Of a DNA stretch of 64,000 nt, positions 25,948 to 34,279 are shown piece by piece. This stretch comes from JASJAR01 sp039198225 (GTDB lineage Bacteria > Pseudomonadota > Alphaproteobacteria > Rhodobacterales > Rhodobacteraceae), in contig JBCCTQ010000003.1 of assembly GCA_039198225.1 (NCBI GenBank), positions 1 to 64,000 on the forward strand, given 5' to 3'. Each line of letters starts with the position of its first letter. The first letter of the stretch is position 1. The translations under genes were made by a program, and so were the position numbers. The notes below the pieces were generated by a model that ran no database searches, was not told where the DNA came from, and saw nothing but the letters and a program-made list of their open reading frames with translations.

Positions 25948-26694
25948 ATGCGCCTCGCCGTCCTGTCCGATATCCACTCGAACCGCGCCGCCCTCGACGC
26001 AGTCCTCGCCGTCTGCGACCGGGAGGGCCTTACCGATATCGTCAATCTGGGCGACAGCCTCTCTGGCCCATTCGATGCGCCTGGCACGGCCGACATCCTG
26101 ATCGCACGCGCCATCCCCTCGATCCGCGGCAACCATGACCGACTTCTTCTGGAAGAACCGGGCGGGCTCTGGGAAAGCTGGGCCCTTCCCAATCTGACTG
26201 ACGCCCATCTCGGCTGGCTTCGGTCCCTTCCCGAAACCCTCGATCTACACGGCGCCCATCTCACCCATGCAGCCCCAGGCGACGATGCGGAAAACTGGCT
26301 TGACCAGCGGGGGGCCCATCACCGCTTGATCGCCCGCGACCGGGCGGATGTCGAAGCGCGGGCCGATGGCATCGCGGCAAACATCATCCTCACCGGCCAC
26401 ACCCATACGCCCCGCATGGTCCGGCTCTCGGACAACCGGCTGGTGGTCAATCCGGGCGCGGTGGGCTGTCCAGCCTATCTCGACACGCGCTCCGATCCGC
26501 CCTTCATCCACGAGACCGGCGCTCCAGATGCCCGCTTTGCGGTCATCGAGACCCATGGGAGCGCGGTCGAGGTCGTCCACCGTACGGTGCCTTACGATCC
26601 GTCTGAAATGCAGGCCCTCGCCCGGGCCAAGGGCGCCGATAGTTGGGCCGAAGCCATCGCGACCGGGTGGTTCAGCCCGGAGGGTCCAGCGTGA
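25948..26694 (+). CDS. Metallophosphoesterase (YfcE/MJ0936-like)
   Basis: A 248-aa calcineurin-like phosphoesterase. The metal-binding signatures are all present in order: LSDIHSN (D-x-H), LGDSLSG (GD), RGNHD (GNHD), and GHTHTP (GHxH) near residue 152, following HLTHAAPG. The substrate is probably a phosphodiester or nucleotide, but it is not determinable. I chose the ATG at 25948, giving MRLAVLSDIHSN, since it directly precedes the first strand of the domain. The gene ends convergently with the DUF6476 gene, overlapping by about 20 bases. Confidence 0.9.
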   Translation: MRLAVLSDIHSNRAALDAVLAVCDREGLTDIVNLGDSLSGPFDAPGTADILIARAIPSIRGNHDRLLLEEPGGLWESWALPNLTDAHLGWLRSLPETLDLHGAHLTHAAPGDDAENWLDQRGAHHRLIARDRADVEARADGIAANIILTGHTHTPRMVRLSDNRLVVNPGAVGCPAYLDTRSDPPFIHETGAPDARFAVIETHGSAVEVVHRTVPYDPSEMQALARAKGADSWAEAIATGWFSPEGPA

Positions 26695-26977
26695 TCTCCT
26701 GGCGAAGCTCCGCCCCGGACGGGTCAAAGACCAGGATCCGCCCATCTTCGGTGACCACGATAAGGAAATCCTCTCCCCGCGTCACAGCCTGGGGCACCGC
26801 GCCTTCCGGCAAGGCCATGCTTTCGGGGAACATGGGCGGCGCCGGGCGGTTCAGACGGAGCGCCAAAAGCACGACAATGGTCGACACCCCGACGATCATC
26901 ACCGCCGTCAGAACCGTCACCAAGCGCCGGAGGAGCCTTAGCCCCCGCGCCTCACTTTCCGGCATCTGACCATCCAT
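26672..26977 (-). CDS. DUF6476-like small membrane protein
   Basis: A 101-aa protein with a short N-terminus, one transmembrane helix (VTVLTAVMIVGVSTIVVLLAL) and a compact soluble domain (EDFLIVVTEDGRILVFDPSG). Such proteins sit divergently from the RluA-type gene in Rhodobacteraceae; function unknown. Possible starts are ATG 26989 (MRDDMDGQ), 26977 (MDGQMPES) and 26965 (MPESEARG). I give the middle one. The start region overlaps that of the divergent pseudouridine synthase gene, so the two may share a promoter. The 3' end overlaps the phosphoesterase gene. Confidence 0.75.
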   Translation of the reverse strand: MDGQMPESEARGLRLLRRLVTVLTAVMIVGVSTIVVLLALRLNRPAPPMFPESMALPEGAVPQAVTRGEDFLIVVTEDGRILVFDPSGAELRQEITLDPPG

Positions 26978-28004
26978 GTCGTCCCGCATCGCCCCGCGCA
27001 TTATCCGTGTCGAGATCGGCCCCGACCCGCCCGGCCGCCTTGATAAGGCGCTGGCCCGCGATGTGCCAGAAAAGGAACATCTCTCGCGGTCGCGGCTGGC
27101 CAAGCTCATCGGCGCCGGGGCGGTGACAAGGGACGGTGCGCCGGTGGAGGATGGTGCGGGCCCGGTGGCGGTCGGCGAAACCTACGCCATCGCCATCGAC
27201 GCGCCGGAAGAAATTGAAACGCGCCCCGAGGACATCCCCCTCGCCATTCTACACGAGGATAAGGACCTCATCGTCATCGACAAACCGGCAGGCCTCGTGG
27301 TCCATCCCGCACCCGGTACGCCCCAGGGCACGCTCGTTAACGCTTTGCTTCACCATCTGGGCGACCGGCTTTCGGGCGTGGGCGGTGCCAAACGGCCAGG
27401 TATCGTTCACCGGATCGACAAGGATACGTCGGGGCTCTTGGTGGTTGCAAAATCTGACGCCGCCCATCACGGTCTCGCCGCCCAATTTGAAGCCCATACT
27501 GTGGAAAGAAGCTACCGGGCTCTGACGTTCGGCGTACCGGATCCCGGTGACCCGAGGCTGCGCGGTATCGCAGGCGTGGCCATGGAGGACGGAGGTGAGA
27601 TCCGGATCAGCGCCGCCCTTGGACGCCACCGGACCGACCGCCAGCGTCAGGCGGTCCTTCCATCGGGCGGACGCCGGGCAGTGACCAGGGTAAGGGTCCG
27701 GGCGCGGTTCGGCGATGATGCGGCCGAAGTCATGTGCCGCCTCGAGACCGGACGCACCCACCAAATTCGGGTTCATCTGGCCCATATCGGCCACGGGCTT
27801 ATTGGCGACCAGGTCTATGGTGGGCGCCGGAAACTCTCGGCCAAAGCCCTCGGGGCAGGCGCGGCCGCGGCAGTGGCGAGCTTCCCGCGCCAGGCCCTCC
27901 ATGCGGCAACGCTCGGGTTCGTCCATCCGGTGAGTGGAGAGGCCATGGATTTCACATCGCCTTTGCCGGAAGACCTAGAAGGCTTGATCGAAACACTCCG
28001 CTGA
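26976..28004 (+). CDS. RluA-family 23S rRNA pseudouridine synthase
   Basis: A 342-aa pseudouridine synthase with an N-terminal S4 RNA-binding domain (RLDKALARDVP...SRSRLAKLIGAGAV) and a C-terminal catalytic domain. The catalytic aspartate is D148 in HRIDKDTSGLLVVAK. Other family motifs are DLIVIDKPAGLVVHPAPG and the closing RTHQIRVHLAHIGHGLIGD. The S4 plus RluA arrangement suits RluC/RluD, which modify the large-subunit rRNA. Its start lies within the 5' end of the divergent DUF6476 gene, and the Shine-Dalgarno is weak. Confidence 0.92.
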   Translation: MSSRIAPRIIRVEIGPDPPGRLDKALARDVPEKEHLSRSRLAKLIGAGAVTRDGAPVEDGAGPVAVGETYAIAIDAPEEIETRPEDIPLAILHEDKDLIVIDKPAGLVVHPAPGTPQGTLVNALLHHLGDRLSGVGGAKRPGIVHRIDKDTSGLLVVAKSDAAHHGLAAQFEAHTVERSYRALTFGVPDPGDPRLRGIAGVAMEDGGEIRISAALGRHRTDRQRQAVLPSGGRRAVTRVRVRARFGDDAAEVMCRLETGRTHQIRVHLAHIGHGLIGDQVYGGRRKLSAKALGAGAAAAVASFPRQALHAATLGFVHPVSGEAMDFTSPLPEDLEGLIETLR

Positions 28005-28199
28005 GCCGAACGTGAGCGGGCCAAGCCCACGGTGGCTGGCCAGACTGCGATGGGCCGCTGGGACGTCCTCGTCGGCTGCGCCCCCTCGAGTGAAGCGTGG
28101 CACATGCGTGTGACGCCACGTTCTCCGAAGGTTTCTCTTTCTGTGCAATTCCGCACGGTGCGCTAACAATTCGGTAACACACGCGTCATACGTCGGGAC

Positions 28200-28233
28200 C
28201 TTGAACCAAACCGATCGGTTCACTACCTATGTT
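28200..28233 (+). promoter_or_regulatory. Candidate promoter of rpoH
   Basis: CTTGAA (28200-28205) is followed after 17-18 bases by CTACCTATGTT. This fits loosely either a vegetative promoter (TTGAAC - 17 - TACCTA) or a heat-shock promoter (CTTGAA ... C-TATnT), which would make rpoH self-activated. The call rests on spacing and sequence only. Confidence 0.35.
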
Positions 28234-28270
28234 AAGCCTCGCAACATCGAGGCGGACAGGGAATATGTTG

Positions 28271-29167
28271 ATGGCAAATTACGCGAACCTCCCAGCGCCG
28301 AGCCCTGAACAGGGGCTAAACCGGTATCTCCAACAGATCCGGAAGTTTCCCATGCTCGAGCAGGAAGAAGAATACATGTTGGCCAAGAGCTGGGTCGACC
28401 ACCAGGACACTGAGGCGGCCCATAAGATGGTGACCTCCCATCTCCGGCTCGCGGCGAAAATCGCCATGGGTTACCGGGGTTACGGTCTGCCTCAAGCGGA
28501 AGTGATCTCAGAAGCGAATGTGGGTCTCATGCAGGCCGTGAAACGCTTCGACCCCGAAAAGGGCTTCCGTTTGGCGACCTATGCCATGTGGTGGATCAGG
28601 GCTTCGATCCAGGAATATATCCTCCGCTCCTGGAGCCTTGTAAAACTCGGCACCACCTCGGCCCAAAAGAAACTCTTCTTCAATCTGAGGAAGGCGAAGG
28701 CACGCATTGGCGCCTTGGAAGAAGGCGACCTCCGTCCCGAGCACGTTGAGAAAATTGCCAATGATCTCAATGTGACAGAGGACGAAGTTATCTCGATGAA
28801 CCGGCGGCTTTCGGGGGGCGATGCCTCGCTCAACGCGACGATCTCCACCGACGGTGAGGGCGCGGCCGAATGGCAGGATTGGCTCGAAGACGAAGACGCC
28901 GACCAGGCGGCGGATTTTGCCGAACGCGATGAATTTGAGGTCCGCTCGACGCTTCTTGCTGGCGCGATGGACGTCCTGAACGATCGCGAAAAAGACATCC
29001 TCACCCAGCGCCGGCTTCACGAAAGCCCGGTGACCCTTGAAGAATTGTCGGGCCAGTACAATGTCTCCCGGGAACGCATCAGACAGATTGAGGTGCGCGC
29101 CTTCGAGAAGCTGCAAAAGCGGATGAAGGAGCTCGCACGCGAGAAGGGCATGTTGTCACCGGCGTAG
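28271..29167 (+). CDS. rpoH: RNA polymerase sigma factor RpoH (sigma-32)
   Basis: Heat-shock sigma factor, 298 aa. Region 1.2/2.1 LNRYLQQIRKFPMLEQEEE; region 2.4 RLATYAMWWIRASIQEYILRS (-10 recognition); the RpoH box region QKKLFFNLRKAKARI, specific to sigma-32; and region 4.2 TLEELSGQYNVSRERIRQIE. Two ATG codons are close together. The second (28271, MANYANLP) has AGGG nine bases upstream, better spaced than the first at 28265. Many Rhodobacterales carry two RpoH paralogues, and this could be either. It is followed by a strong terminator. Confidence 0.95.
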   Translation: MANYANLPAPSPEQGLNRYLQQIRKFPMLEQEEEYMLAKSWVDHQDTEAAHKMVTSHLRLAAKIAMGYRGYGLPQAEVISEANVGLMQAVKRFDPEKGFRLATYAMWWIRASIQEYILRSWSLVKLGTTSAQKKLFFNLRKAKARIGALEEGDLRPEHVEKIANDLNVTEDEVISMNRRLSGGDASLNATISTDGEGAAEWQDWLEDEDADQAADFAERDEFEVRSTLLAGAMDVLNDREKDILTQRRLHESPVTLEELSGQYNVSRERIRQIEVRAFEKLQKRMKELAREKGMLSPA

Positions 29168-29197
29168 TCCCCCCTCACGCAGCCGGAACGCTGCCCT

Positions 29198-29288
29198 GGA
29201 ACGGTCCGCCCCTTCGCGGACCGTTCCGCATTTTAGGGCCCCGGAGTTTTCGCGAAAACTCCGGTCCGATTTTCGGAGCGAAAATCGG
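29198..29288. terminator. Terminator plus two further palindromes between convergent rpoH and pepF
   Basis: Three consecutive hairpins of unrelated sequence. First, GGAACGGTCCGC / GCGGACCGTTCC (29198-29227, 12-bp stem, then GCATTTT) is the rpoH terminator. Second, the perfect 24-bp palindrome CCGGAGTTTTCG / CGAAAACTCCGG (29241-29264). Third, CCGATTTTCG-GAG-CGAAAATCGG (29266-29288). The last two can be read in either direction, and the third is directly next to the pepF 3' end. Confidence 0.8.
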
Positions 29289-29297
29289 CACTGGGTC

Positions 29298-31112
29298 TCA
29301 ATCCATCGCTTCCAATTCGTCGATGAAGCCGGAAATCATCGAGAGCCCTTTGTCCCAGAATTTCGGATCGGACGCGTCGAGCCCAAAAGGTGCCAAAAGC
29401 TCCTTGTGGTGTTTGGACCCACCAGCTTTGAGCATCTCAAAATACATCTCTTGGAACGCCGGATCACCTTCCTCGTAAACCGCATAGAGCGCGTTCACGA
29501 GCCCATCGCCAAAGGCATAGGCGTATACGTAGAACGGCGAATGGACGAAATGGGGGATGTAGGACCAGAAGGTCTCATAACCCTCCATAAAGGTGAACGC
29601 GGGCCCGAGGCTCTCGCCTTGCACGCTCATCCAGATGGCGTTGATATCATCGGGGGTCAGTTCGCCGCCCCGCCGCGCCGCATGGAGTTTGCATTCAAAA
29701 TCGTAAAACGCGATCTGGCGCACCACCGTGTTGATCATGTCTTCGACTTTGCCGGCCAGAAGGACCTTCTTCTCAGCCGCATCCGCCGCGCCCTCAAGGA
29801 GCGAGCGGAAGGTTAGCATTTCGCCGAAGACACTCGCGGTCTCGGCAAGCGTCAATGGGGTGGATGACAAAAGCTCCCCCTGCCCTGCGGCTAAGACCTG
29901 GTGCACGCCGTGGCCCAATTCATGGGCGAGCGTCATCACATCCCGTGGCTTCCCAAGATAATTGAGCATCACATAGGGGTGGACGTCGGTCACGGTGGGA
30001 TGGGCGAAGGCCCCCGGTGCTTTCCCAGGCTTCACGCCCGCATCGATCCAACCTTTCTCGAAAAAAGGATGGGCGATATCGGCCATCTGTGGACTGAAGG
30101 CCCCGTAGGCGTCCATCACGATGCCTTTGGCCTCGTCCCATCCGACGATCCGGTCGCTTTCCATCGGCAAGGGGGCGTTCCGGTCCCAAACCTCGAGTGT
30201 GTCGAGCCCCATCCAGCGACGCTTTAGCTCGTAGTAGCGATGCGAGAGTTTCGGATAGGCCGCAACCACCGCATCACGGAGCGCTTCGACGACTTCGGGT
30301 TCCACCCGGTTCGCCAAGTGCCGCCCGGTCTGGGGCGTGGGCATCGCCCGCCAGCGGTCTTCGATTTCCTTTTCCTTGGCCAGCGTATTGTGGACCCGGG
30401 CAAAGAGCTTGATCTGCCCACCGAACTCCTTGGCCAAGACCCGGGCGGCCGCTTCGCGCTTTGACCGATCTTTGTCGGTCAGGAAATTGAGCGTGCCTTC
30501 AAGGGGATAGGCTTCGCCTTCGACTTCGAATTGCATGCCCGCCATGGTCTCGTCGAAGAGCCGGTTCCAGGCCGCCGACCCGACGGTCGACTGGTCGTGT
30601 AGGAACTTTTCGAGCTCGTCGGACAACTGGTAAGGCCGCGAGATCCGGATCTTGTCAAACTCTGGCTTGTAGCGGGCAAGATCAGCATTGTCCTGGAAGA
30701 GCCCATCGAGGGCATCGTCCTCGATCCGGTTGATTTCTAGAGAGAAAAAGACGAGCGGTGTCGTGAACGTCGTGATTTTATCCTGCATATCGGCCATGAA
30801 TTTGGCCCGGTCCGCATCGGTCGTGACCTGGTAGTAGCGGAGACCCGCAAAAGACATGAGCCGTCCGGCCACACCGTCGATCTTCTCATAGCGCTGGATG
30901 CATTCGAGCATGCCGGCGGCATCAAGCCCGGCGAGTTTGCCTTCGTAGTCGGACGCAAAAGATCTGCACGCCTCCTCGACCCAATCGAGATCCCGCGTCA
31001 CATCCGGCGCGTCCGGAGCGGCGTAAAGATCGCTCAGATCCCAGTCCGGGAGCGGTCCTAGGTCTTGGCCACCGGTCACATCGGCGTCGTAAACTGGAGT
31101 TTTGGGGGTCAT
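29298..31112 (-). CDS. pepF: Oligoendopeptidase F (M3 family)
   Basis: Cytoplasmic zinc oligopeptidase, 604 aa, of the PepF subgroup of M3. The active site HELGH is at residues 397-401 (VMTLAHELGHGVHQVL), with a downstream FGEM zinc-ligand Glu (LAETASVFGEM). The C-terminal SPFYVYAYAFGDGLVNALY segment is typical. It is full length. The upstream gap to the membrane-protein gene is about 118 bases. The likely role is turnover of signal peptides and short peptides. Confidence 0.94.
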   Translation of the reverse strand: MTPKTPVYDADVTGGQDLGPLPDWDLSDLYAAPDAPDVTRDLDWVEEACRSFASDYEGKLAGLDAAGMLECIQRYEKIDGVAGRLMSFAGLRYYQVTTDADRAKFMADMQDKITTFTTPLVFFSLEINRIEDDALDGLFQDNADLARYKPEFDKIRISRPYQLSDELEKFLHDQSTVGSAAWNRLFDETMAGMQFEVEGEAYPLEGTLNFLTDKDRSKREAAARVLAKEFGGQIKLFARVHNTLAKEKEIEDRWRAMPTPQTGRHLANRVEPEVVEALRDAVVAAYPKLSHRYYELKRRWMGLDTLEVWDRNAPLPMESDRIVGWDEAKGIVMDAYGAFSPQMADIAHPFFEKGWIDAGVKPGKAPGAFAHPTVTDVHPYVMLNYLGKPRDVMTLAHELGHGVHQVLAAGQGELLSSTPLTLAETASVFGEMLTFRSLLEGAADAAEKKVLLAGKVEDMINTVVRQIAFYDFECKLHAARRGGELTPDDINAIWMSVQGESLGPAFTFMEGYETFWSYIPHFVHSPFYVYAYAFGDGLVNALYAVYEEGDPAFQEMYFEMLKAGGSKHHKELLAPFGLDASDPKFWDKGLSMISGFIDELEAMD

Positions 31113-31229
31113 GGCGTCTCTCGCAAAGGGGGTGTCTTTGGGAGATAGGGCCTGAGCCCGTCAAGGTTCAAGGAAAAGCACAGCACCCGGGCCGAAACCC
31201 GGGCGCCGGTAGACCAGAGTGAGGTCCTT

Positions 31230-31736
31230 TCAGACGAAGCGACCCTTGGTCTCGAACTCGTCTTTGGCGAGTTTATAGCAAATCAACACGCCGATCAGGA
31301 ACGTGCCGTGCTCCCAAAGCTCGGCCCGGTCGCCGAAGATCACGTCGAAGAACGAAAACCCGGTAAAGATCGCCGCGCTCCAGAAAAATCCGGTCTCAAA
31401 GAGCCGCCGGCTGACCACCCCCCGCAAAACAACCTGTTGGAGCACCAGCGCCATGGGAATGAAGACCAGAAACTCGACAATTCCGGTCAAATACAAAAGC
31501 GGGTGAAGAAGGCTTTCCGGCACGGCGGCCTTGTCGAAATAGCCGCCGAATTGCTCGGCCCGGTCTTTGCCGTACCAGGTGAAAATGCCGAGATCCGTGC
31601 GGTTGACGAATTTGTCGAGCCCATTCATCAGCCAATAAAGCGCCCAGTGAAACACGGCGAGGTTGCCAATCGTGAACAGCGCCGAAGCGTTTGCCGCGCC
31701 CTCCGTCTGGGTCGGGGTGTTTGCGTCATGAGCCAT
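31230..31736 (-). CDS. Small four-helix membrane protein, possibly DoxX-like
   Basis: A 168-aa integral membrane protein with about four hydrophobic segments (IGNLAVFHWALYWLMNGLDK, a segment from PLLYLTGIVEF to MALVL, FFWSAAIFTGFSFFDVI, and LIGVLICYKLA). The NGLDKF motif in helix 1 recalls DoxX-type proteins, but the match is weak, so I leave the function open. It is preceded by AGGAGGAC-type spacing before the ATG and stands alone upstream of pepF. Confidence 0.65.
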   Translation of the reverse strand: MAHDANTPTQTEGAANASALFTIGNLAVFHWALYWLMNGLDKFVNRTDLGIFTWYGKDRAEQFGGYFDKAAVPESLLHPLLYLTGIVEFLVFIPMALVLQQVVLRGVVSRRLFETGFFWSAAIFTGFSFFDVIFGDRAELWEHGTFLIGVLICYKLAKDEFETKGRFV

Positions 31737-32000
31737 CCTTTCGTCCTCCTAGAAAGTCCTCTTTGGATCGCGGACGCGGCCATATGAGTCGTGCAATTGC
31801 TGGGGGCTGCGCGTTCGCTTTGATGAAGTCAGGATCGCAAATGGGCGCGCGGCGGAGTTGATTTGGCTCAATTCAACGGCAGCGGGGCGCATCGACCGGA
31901 AGGCCTAGGCGTCTTGATTTATCTCAAGAAATTGGTGCTGGCCCCGGCGACACAGGGCCCTCGGCACTCCCAGAATTGCCTAAAAGGGCGCGACAATACG

Positions 32001-32963
32001 TCAGAGATCTACATCTGCCGCGATCCCATTTTCGATGGCTTGGGCTAGAACGGCACCGGCCACCGCCAAGTCCTGCAGGCCGACCCCGGTTCCGTCAAAT
32101 ACGGTCACCTCATCGGCACTCGTTCGGCCAGGATGCTCGCCATTGATGACCCGACCAATCTCTACGAGATCTTCCGCCGCCATGAGGCCCTCTGCCACCG
32201 CGTGCTGTGCCTCACCCAGTGTTTTCGATTGGGCCAGCTCGTCAGTAAAGACCGTGGCCCGTCCGACGAGTGCGGGATCTAACTCTTGCTTTCCCACCGT
32301 ATCGGTCCCCATGGCCGCAATATGGGTGCCGGGACGCACCATATCGGCACCAAGGACCGCCTCGAAACTCGACACGATCGTCACGATCACATCCGCCTCC
32401 GCGCCGAGGGCCTCAAGGCTCACCACTTCGAACGGAAGACCGACCTCCTCTGCCGCGGCTCTGAGACCGTCAAGTTTTTCGGGCGTCCGGTTCCAGGCGA
32501 CGACTTTCTCAAAGCCGCGCTGCTTGGCTGCGGCGCGGAGCTGGAACGGAGCTTGGTGACCCGCCCCGACCATGCCAAGCACCCGGGCATCCTCCCGAGC
32601 CAGATGCTTGAGCGACACGGCTTGCGCCGCCGCGGTGCGAAGCGCGGTCAAAAGGTTGCCGCCAACCACCGCCTTGAGCCGCCCCGTCTCGGGGTCGAAC
32701 AGGAAAATGCTCGATTGGTGATTGGCGAGCCCCTTCTCCGCATTCCCCGGCCAATACCCCCCTGATTTGAGGCCCAAGGCACCCCCGGCTTCGTCAAAGC
32801 CCGATTTGAACCCGTAGAGTGCCCCGCCGCCCACGGGCTCGCGGATGACTGGGAAGTTACGTGCCGCCCCTTTCGACATCGCGCCAAAGACCGCCTCAAC
32901 CGCATCGAAGGCCATCGCTTCATTCATCAAGGCGCCAATCTCACGCTCCGGCACTATCCACAT
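32001..32963 (-). CDS. bhcD: Iminosuccinate reductase BhcD
   Basis: Ornithine-cyclodeaminase/mu-crystallin fold protein, 320 aa. By its position after bhcABC it is the NAD(P)H-dependent iminosuccinate reductase that makes aspartate in the beta-hydroxyaspartate cycle. The nucleotide-binding loop is RVLGMVGAGHQAPFQLRAA. Also typical are LLTALRTAAAQAVSLKHLA and the GTHIAAMGTDTVGKQELD segment. I chose the ATG at 32963 (MWIVPEREIG), preceded by GAAGGGGAAG. A longer frame starts inside repeat copy D (MNQDEG) and is rejected. It is the last gene of the operon. Confidence 0.9.
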   Translation of the reverse strand: MWIVPEREIGALMNEAMAFDAVEAVFGAMSKGAARNFPVIREPVGGGALYGFKSGFDEAGGALGLKSGGYWPGNAEKGLANHQSSIFLFDPETGRLKAVVGGNLLTALRTAAAQAVSLKHLAREDARVLGMVGAGHQAPFQLRAAAKQRGFEKVVAWNRTPEKLDGLRAAAEEVGLPFEVVSLEALGAEADVIVTIVSSFEAVLGADMVRPGTHIAAMGTDTVGKQELDPALVGRATVFTDELAQSKTLGEAQHAVAEGLMAAEDLVEIGRVINGEHPGRTSADEVTVFDGTGVGLQDLAVAGAVLAQAIENGIAADVDL

Positions 32964-33000
32964 TGTCTTCCCCTTCAAAGTCAGAAGGGCCTCGAACGGC

Positions 33001-33024
33001 CCTTCATCCTGGTTCAAATACTCA
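33001..33024 (+). repeat. Dispersed Rhodobacterales-type intergenic repeat, copy D (core only)
   Basis: CTTCATCCTGG, TTCAA and ATACTC match the core box of the other copies, but the following GGGGG hairpin is missing, so the copy is truncated. It lies between bhcC and bhcD, inside the operon, and would be transcribed in the bhcD leader. Confidence 0.65.
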
Positions 33025-33110
33025 AGATCCGCGCTATGGGCCGCCGCCGGTTCAAACGCGACAAGCGACGGAAGAACCCGAGCCGATCGGGTCGCAAATG
33101 CGACCCGAAC

Positions 33111-34268
33111 TCAGTAGGCTTTGCCCCGCGCCGACACCGGCCAGACCGCTTCGACCTTGCCGTTCCGCACGCCCACATACCAATCGTGGACATTGCAAGT
33201 GGGGTCGCAATGGCCCGGGACGAGTTTCAGCTTGTCATTGACCTTCAACACCGCGTCAGGGTCAGCGATCACGCCGTGCTCATCGGAGCATTTGACGTAT
33301 TCCACGTCGTTCCGCCCATAGATGAATGGAAGTCCTGAATCGACCGATTGCGCTTTGAGCCCGGCATCACAGATCGCCTTGTCGGCCTTGGCGTGGCTCA
33401 TCACCGAGGTGAGAATGAAGAGCGCGTTCTCCCATTCGCCCGCATCGATCCTTTCGCCGTTTTCATCGAGGATCCGGCCGTAGTCGGCATCCATGAACGC
33501 GTAGGATCCGCATTGAAGCTCGTTGAAGACGCCGGAATTCGATTCAAAGTAATACGATCCCGTGCCCCCTCCCGAGACGAGTTCGGGCTTTAACCCTTCG
33601 GCATCGAGCGCTGCCACGGCATCTTTGACCATGGCGATCGCAACGTTGGTCTTGGCTTTGCGCTCTTCAAAGCTGTCGATGTGCTGCATCGCCCCCTGAT
33701 AGGCCTGGATGCCGAGGAATTTGAGCTCCGGTGCGGCGTCGATCGCTTTGGCAATCTCGACCACGGCTTCCGACGTCGTCACGCCGCAGCGACCCGCGCC
33801 GCAATCGATCTCGACAAAACAATCAATCGCGGTCCCGTGAGAGGCCGCCGCCGCCGACAGATCGGCTACGTTTTCCACGTCATCGACACAGACGATCACC
33901 CGCGCGCCTGTCTTCGGAAGCCGGGCCAACCGGTCTATCTTCATCGGGTCGCGCACCTGGTTCGAAACCAGAACGTCCTTGATCCCGCCCCGGGCAAAGA
34001 CCTCCGCTTCGGAGACTTTCTGGCAACACACCCCAACGGCACCGCCCAGGCGCTCTTGGAGTTTGGCGACATCGACCGATTTGTGCATTTTGCCGTGGAT
34101 CCGGTGGCGCATGCCATGGGCTTTGGCGTAATCGCCCATCTTCTTGATGTTGCGTTCCAACGCATCGAGATCGAGCACCAAGCACGGGGTCTGGATGTCG
34201 GCTTCGTCCATGCCGACTTTTGCAGGTACGTCGAAACCCACTTCGAGGTCGTCGAGAATATCTTTCAT
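33111..34268 (-). CDS. bhcC: Beta-hydroxyaspartate aldolase BhcC
   Basis: A 385-aa PLP and divalent-metal enzyme of the D-threonine-aldolase / alanine-racemase-fold family. In the beta-hydroxyaspartate cycle it condenses glyoxylate with glycine. The N-terminal PLP lysine is K60 in RIHGKMHKS. The C-terminal metal site is the H-x-D of VPGHCDPTCNVHDW. The GGGTGSYYF phosphate-binding loop and the QAYQGAMQHID segment are family-typical. It is located between bhcB and bhcD; spacing to bhcB is 11 bases. Confidence 0.94.
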   Translation of the reverse strand: MKDILDDLEVGFDVPAKVGMDEADIQTPCLVLDLDALERNIKKMGDYAKAHGMRHRIHGKMHKSVDVAKLQERLGGAVGVCCQKVSEAEVFARGGIKDVLVSNQVRDPMKIDRLARLPKTGARVIVCVDDVENVADLSAAAASHGTAIDCFVEIDCGAGRCGVTTSEAVVEIAKAIDAAPELKFLGIQAYQGAMQHIDSFEERKAKTNVAIAMVKDAVAALDAEGLKPELVSGGGTGSYYFESNSGVFNELQCGSYAFMDADYGRILDENGERIDAGEWENALFILTSVMSHAKADKAICDAGLKAQSVDSGLPFIYGRNDVEYVKCSDEHGVIADPDAVLKVNDKLKLVPGHCDPTCNVHDWYVGVRNGKVEAVWPVSARGKAY

Positions 34269-34279
34269 GTCGGGGTTCC

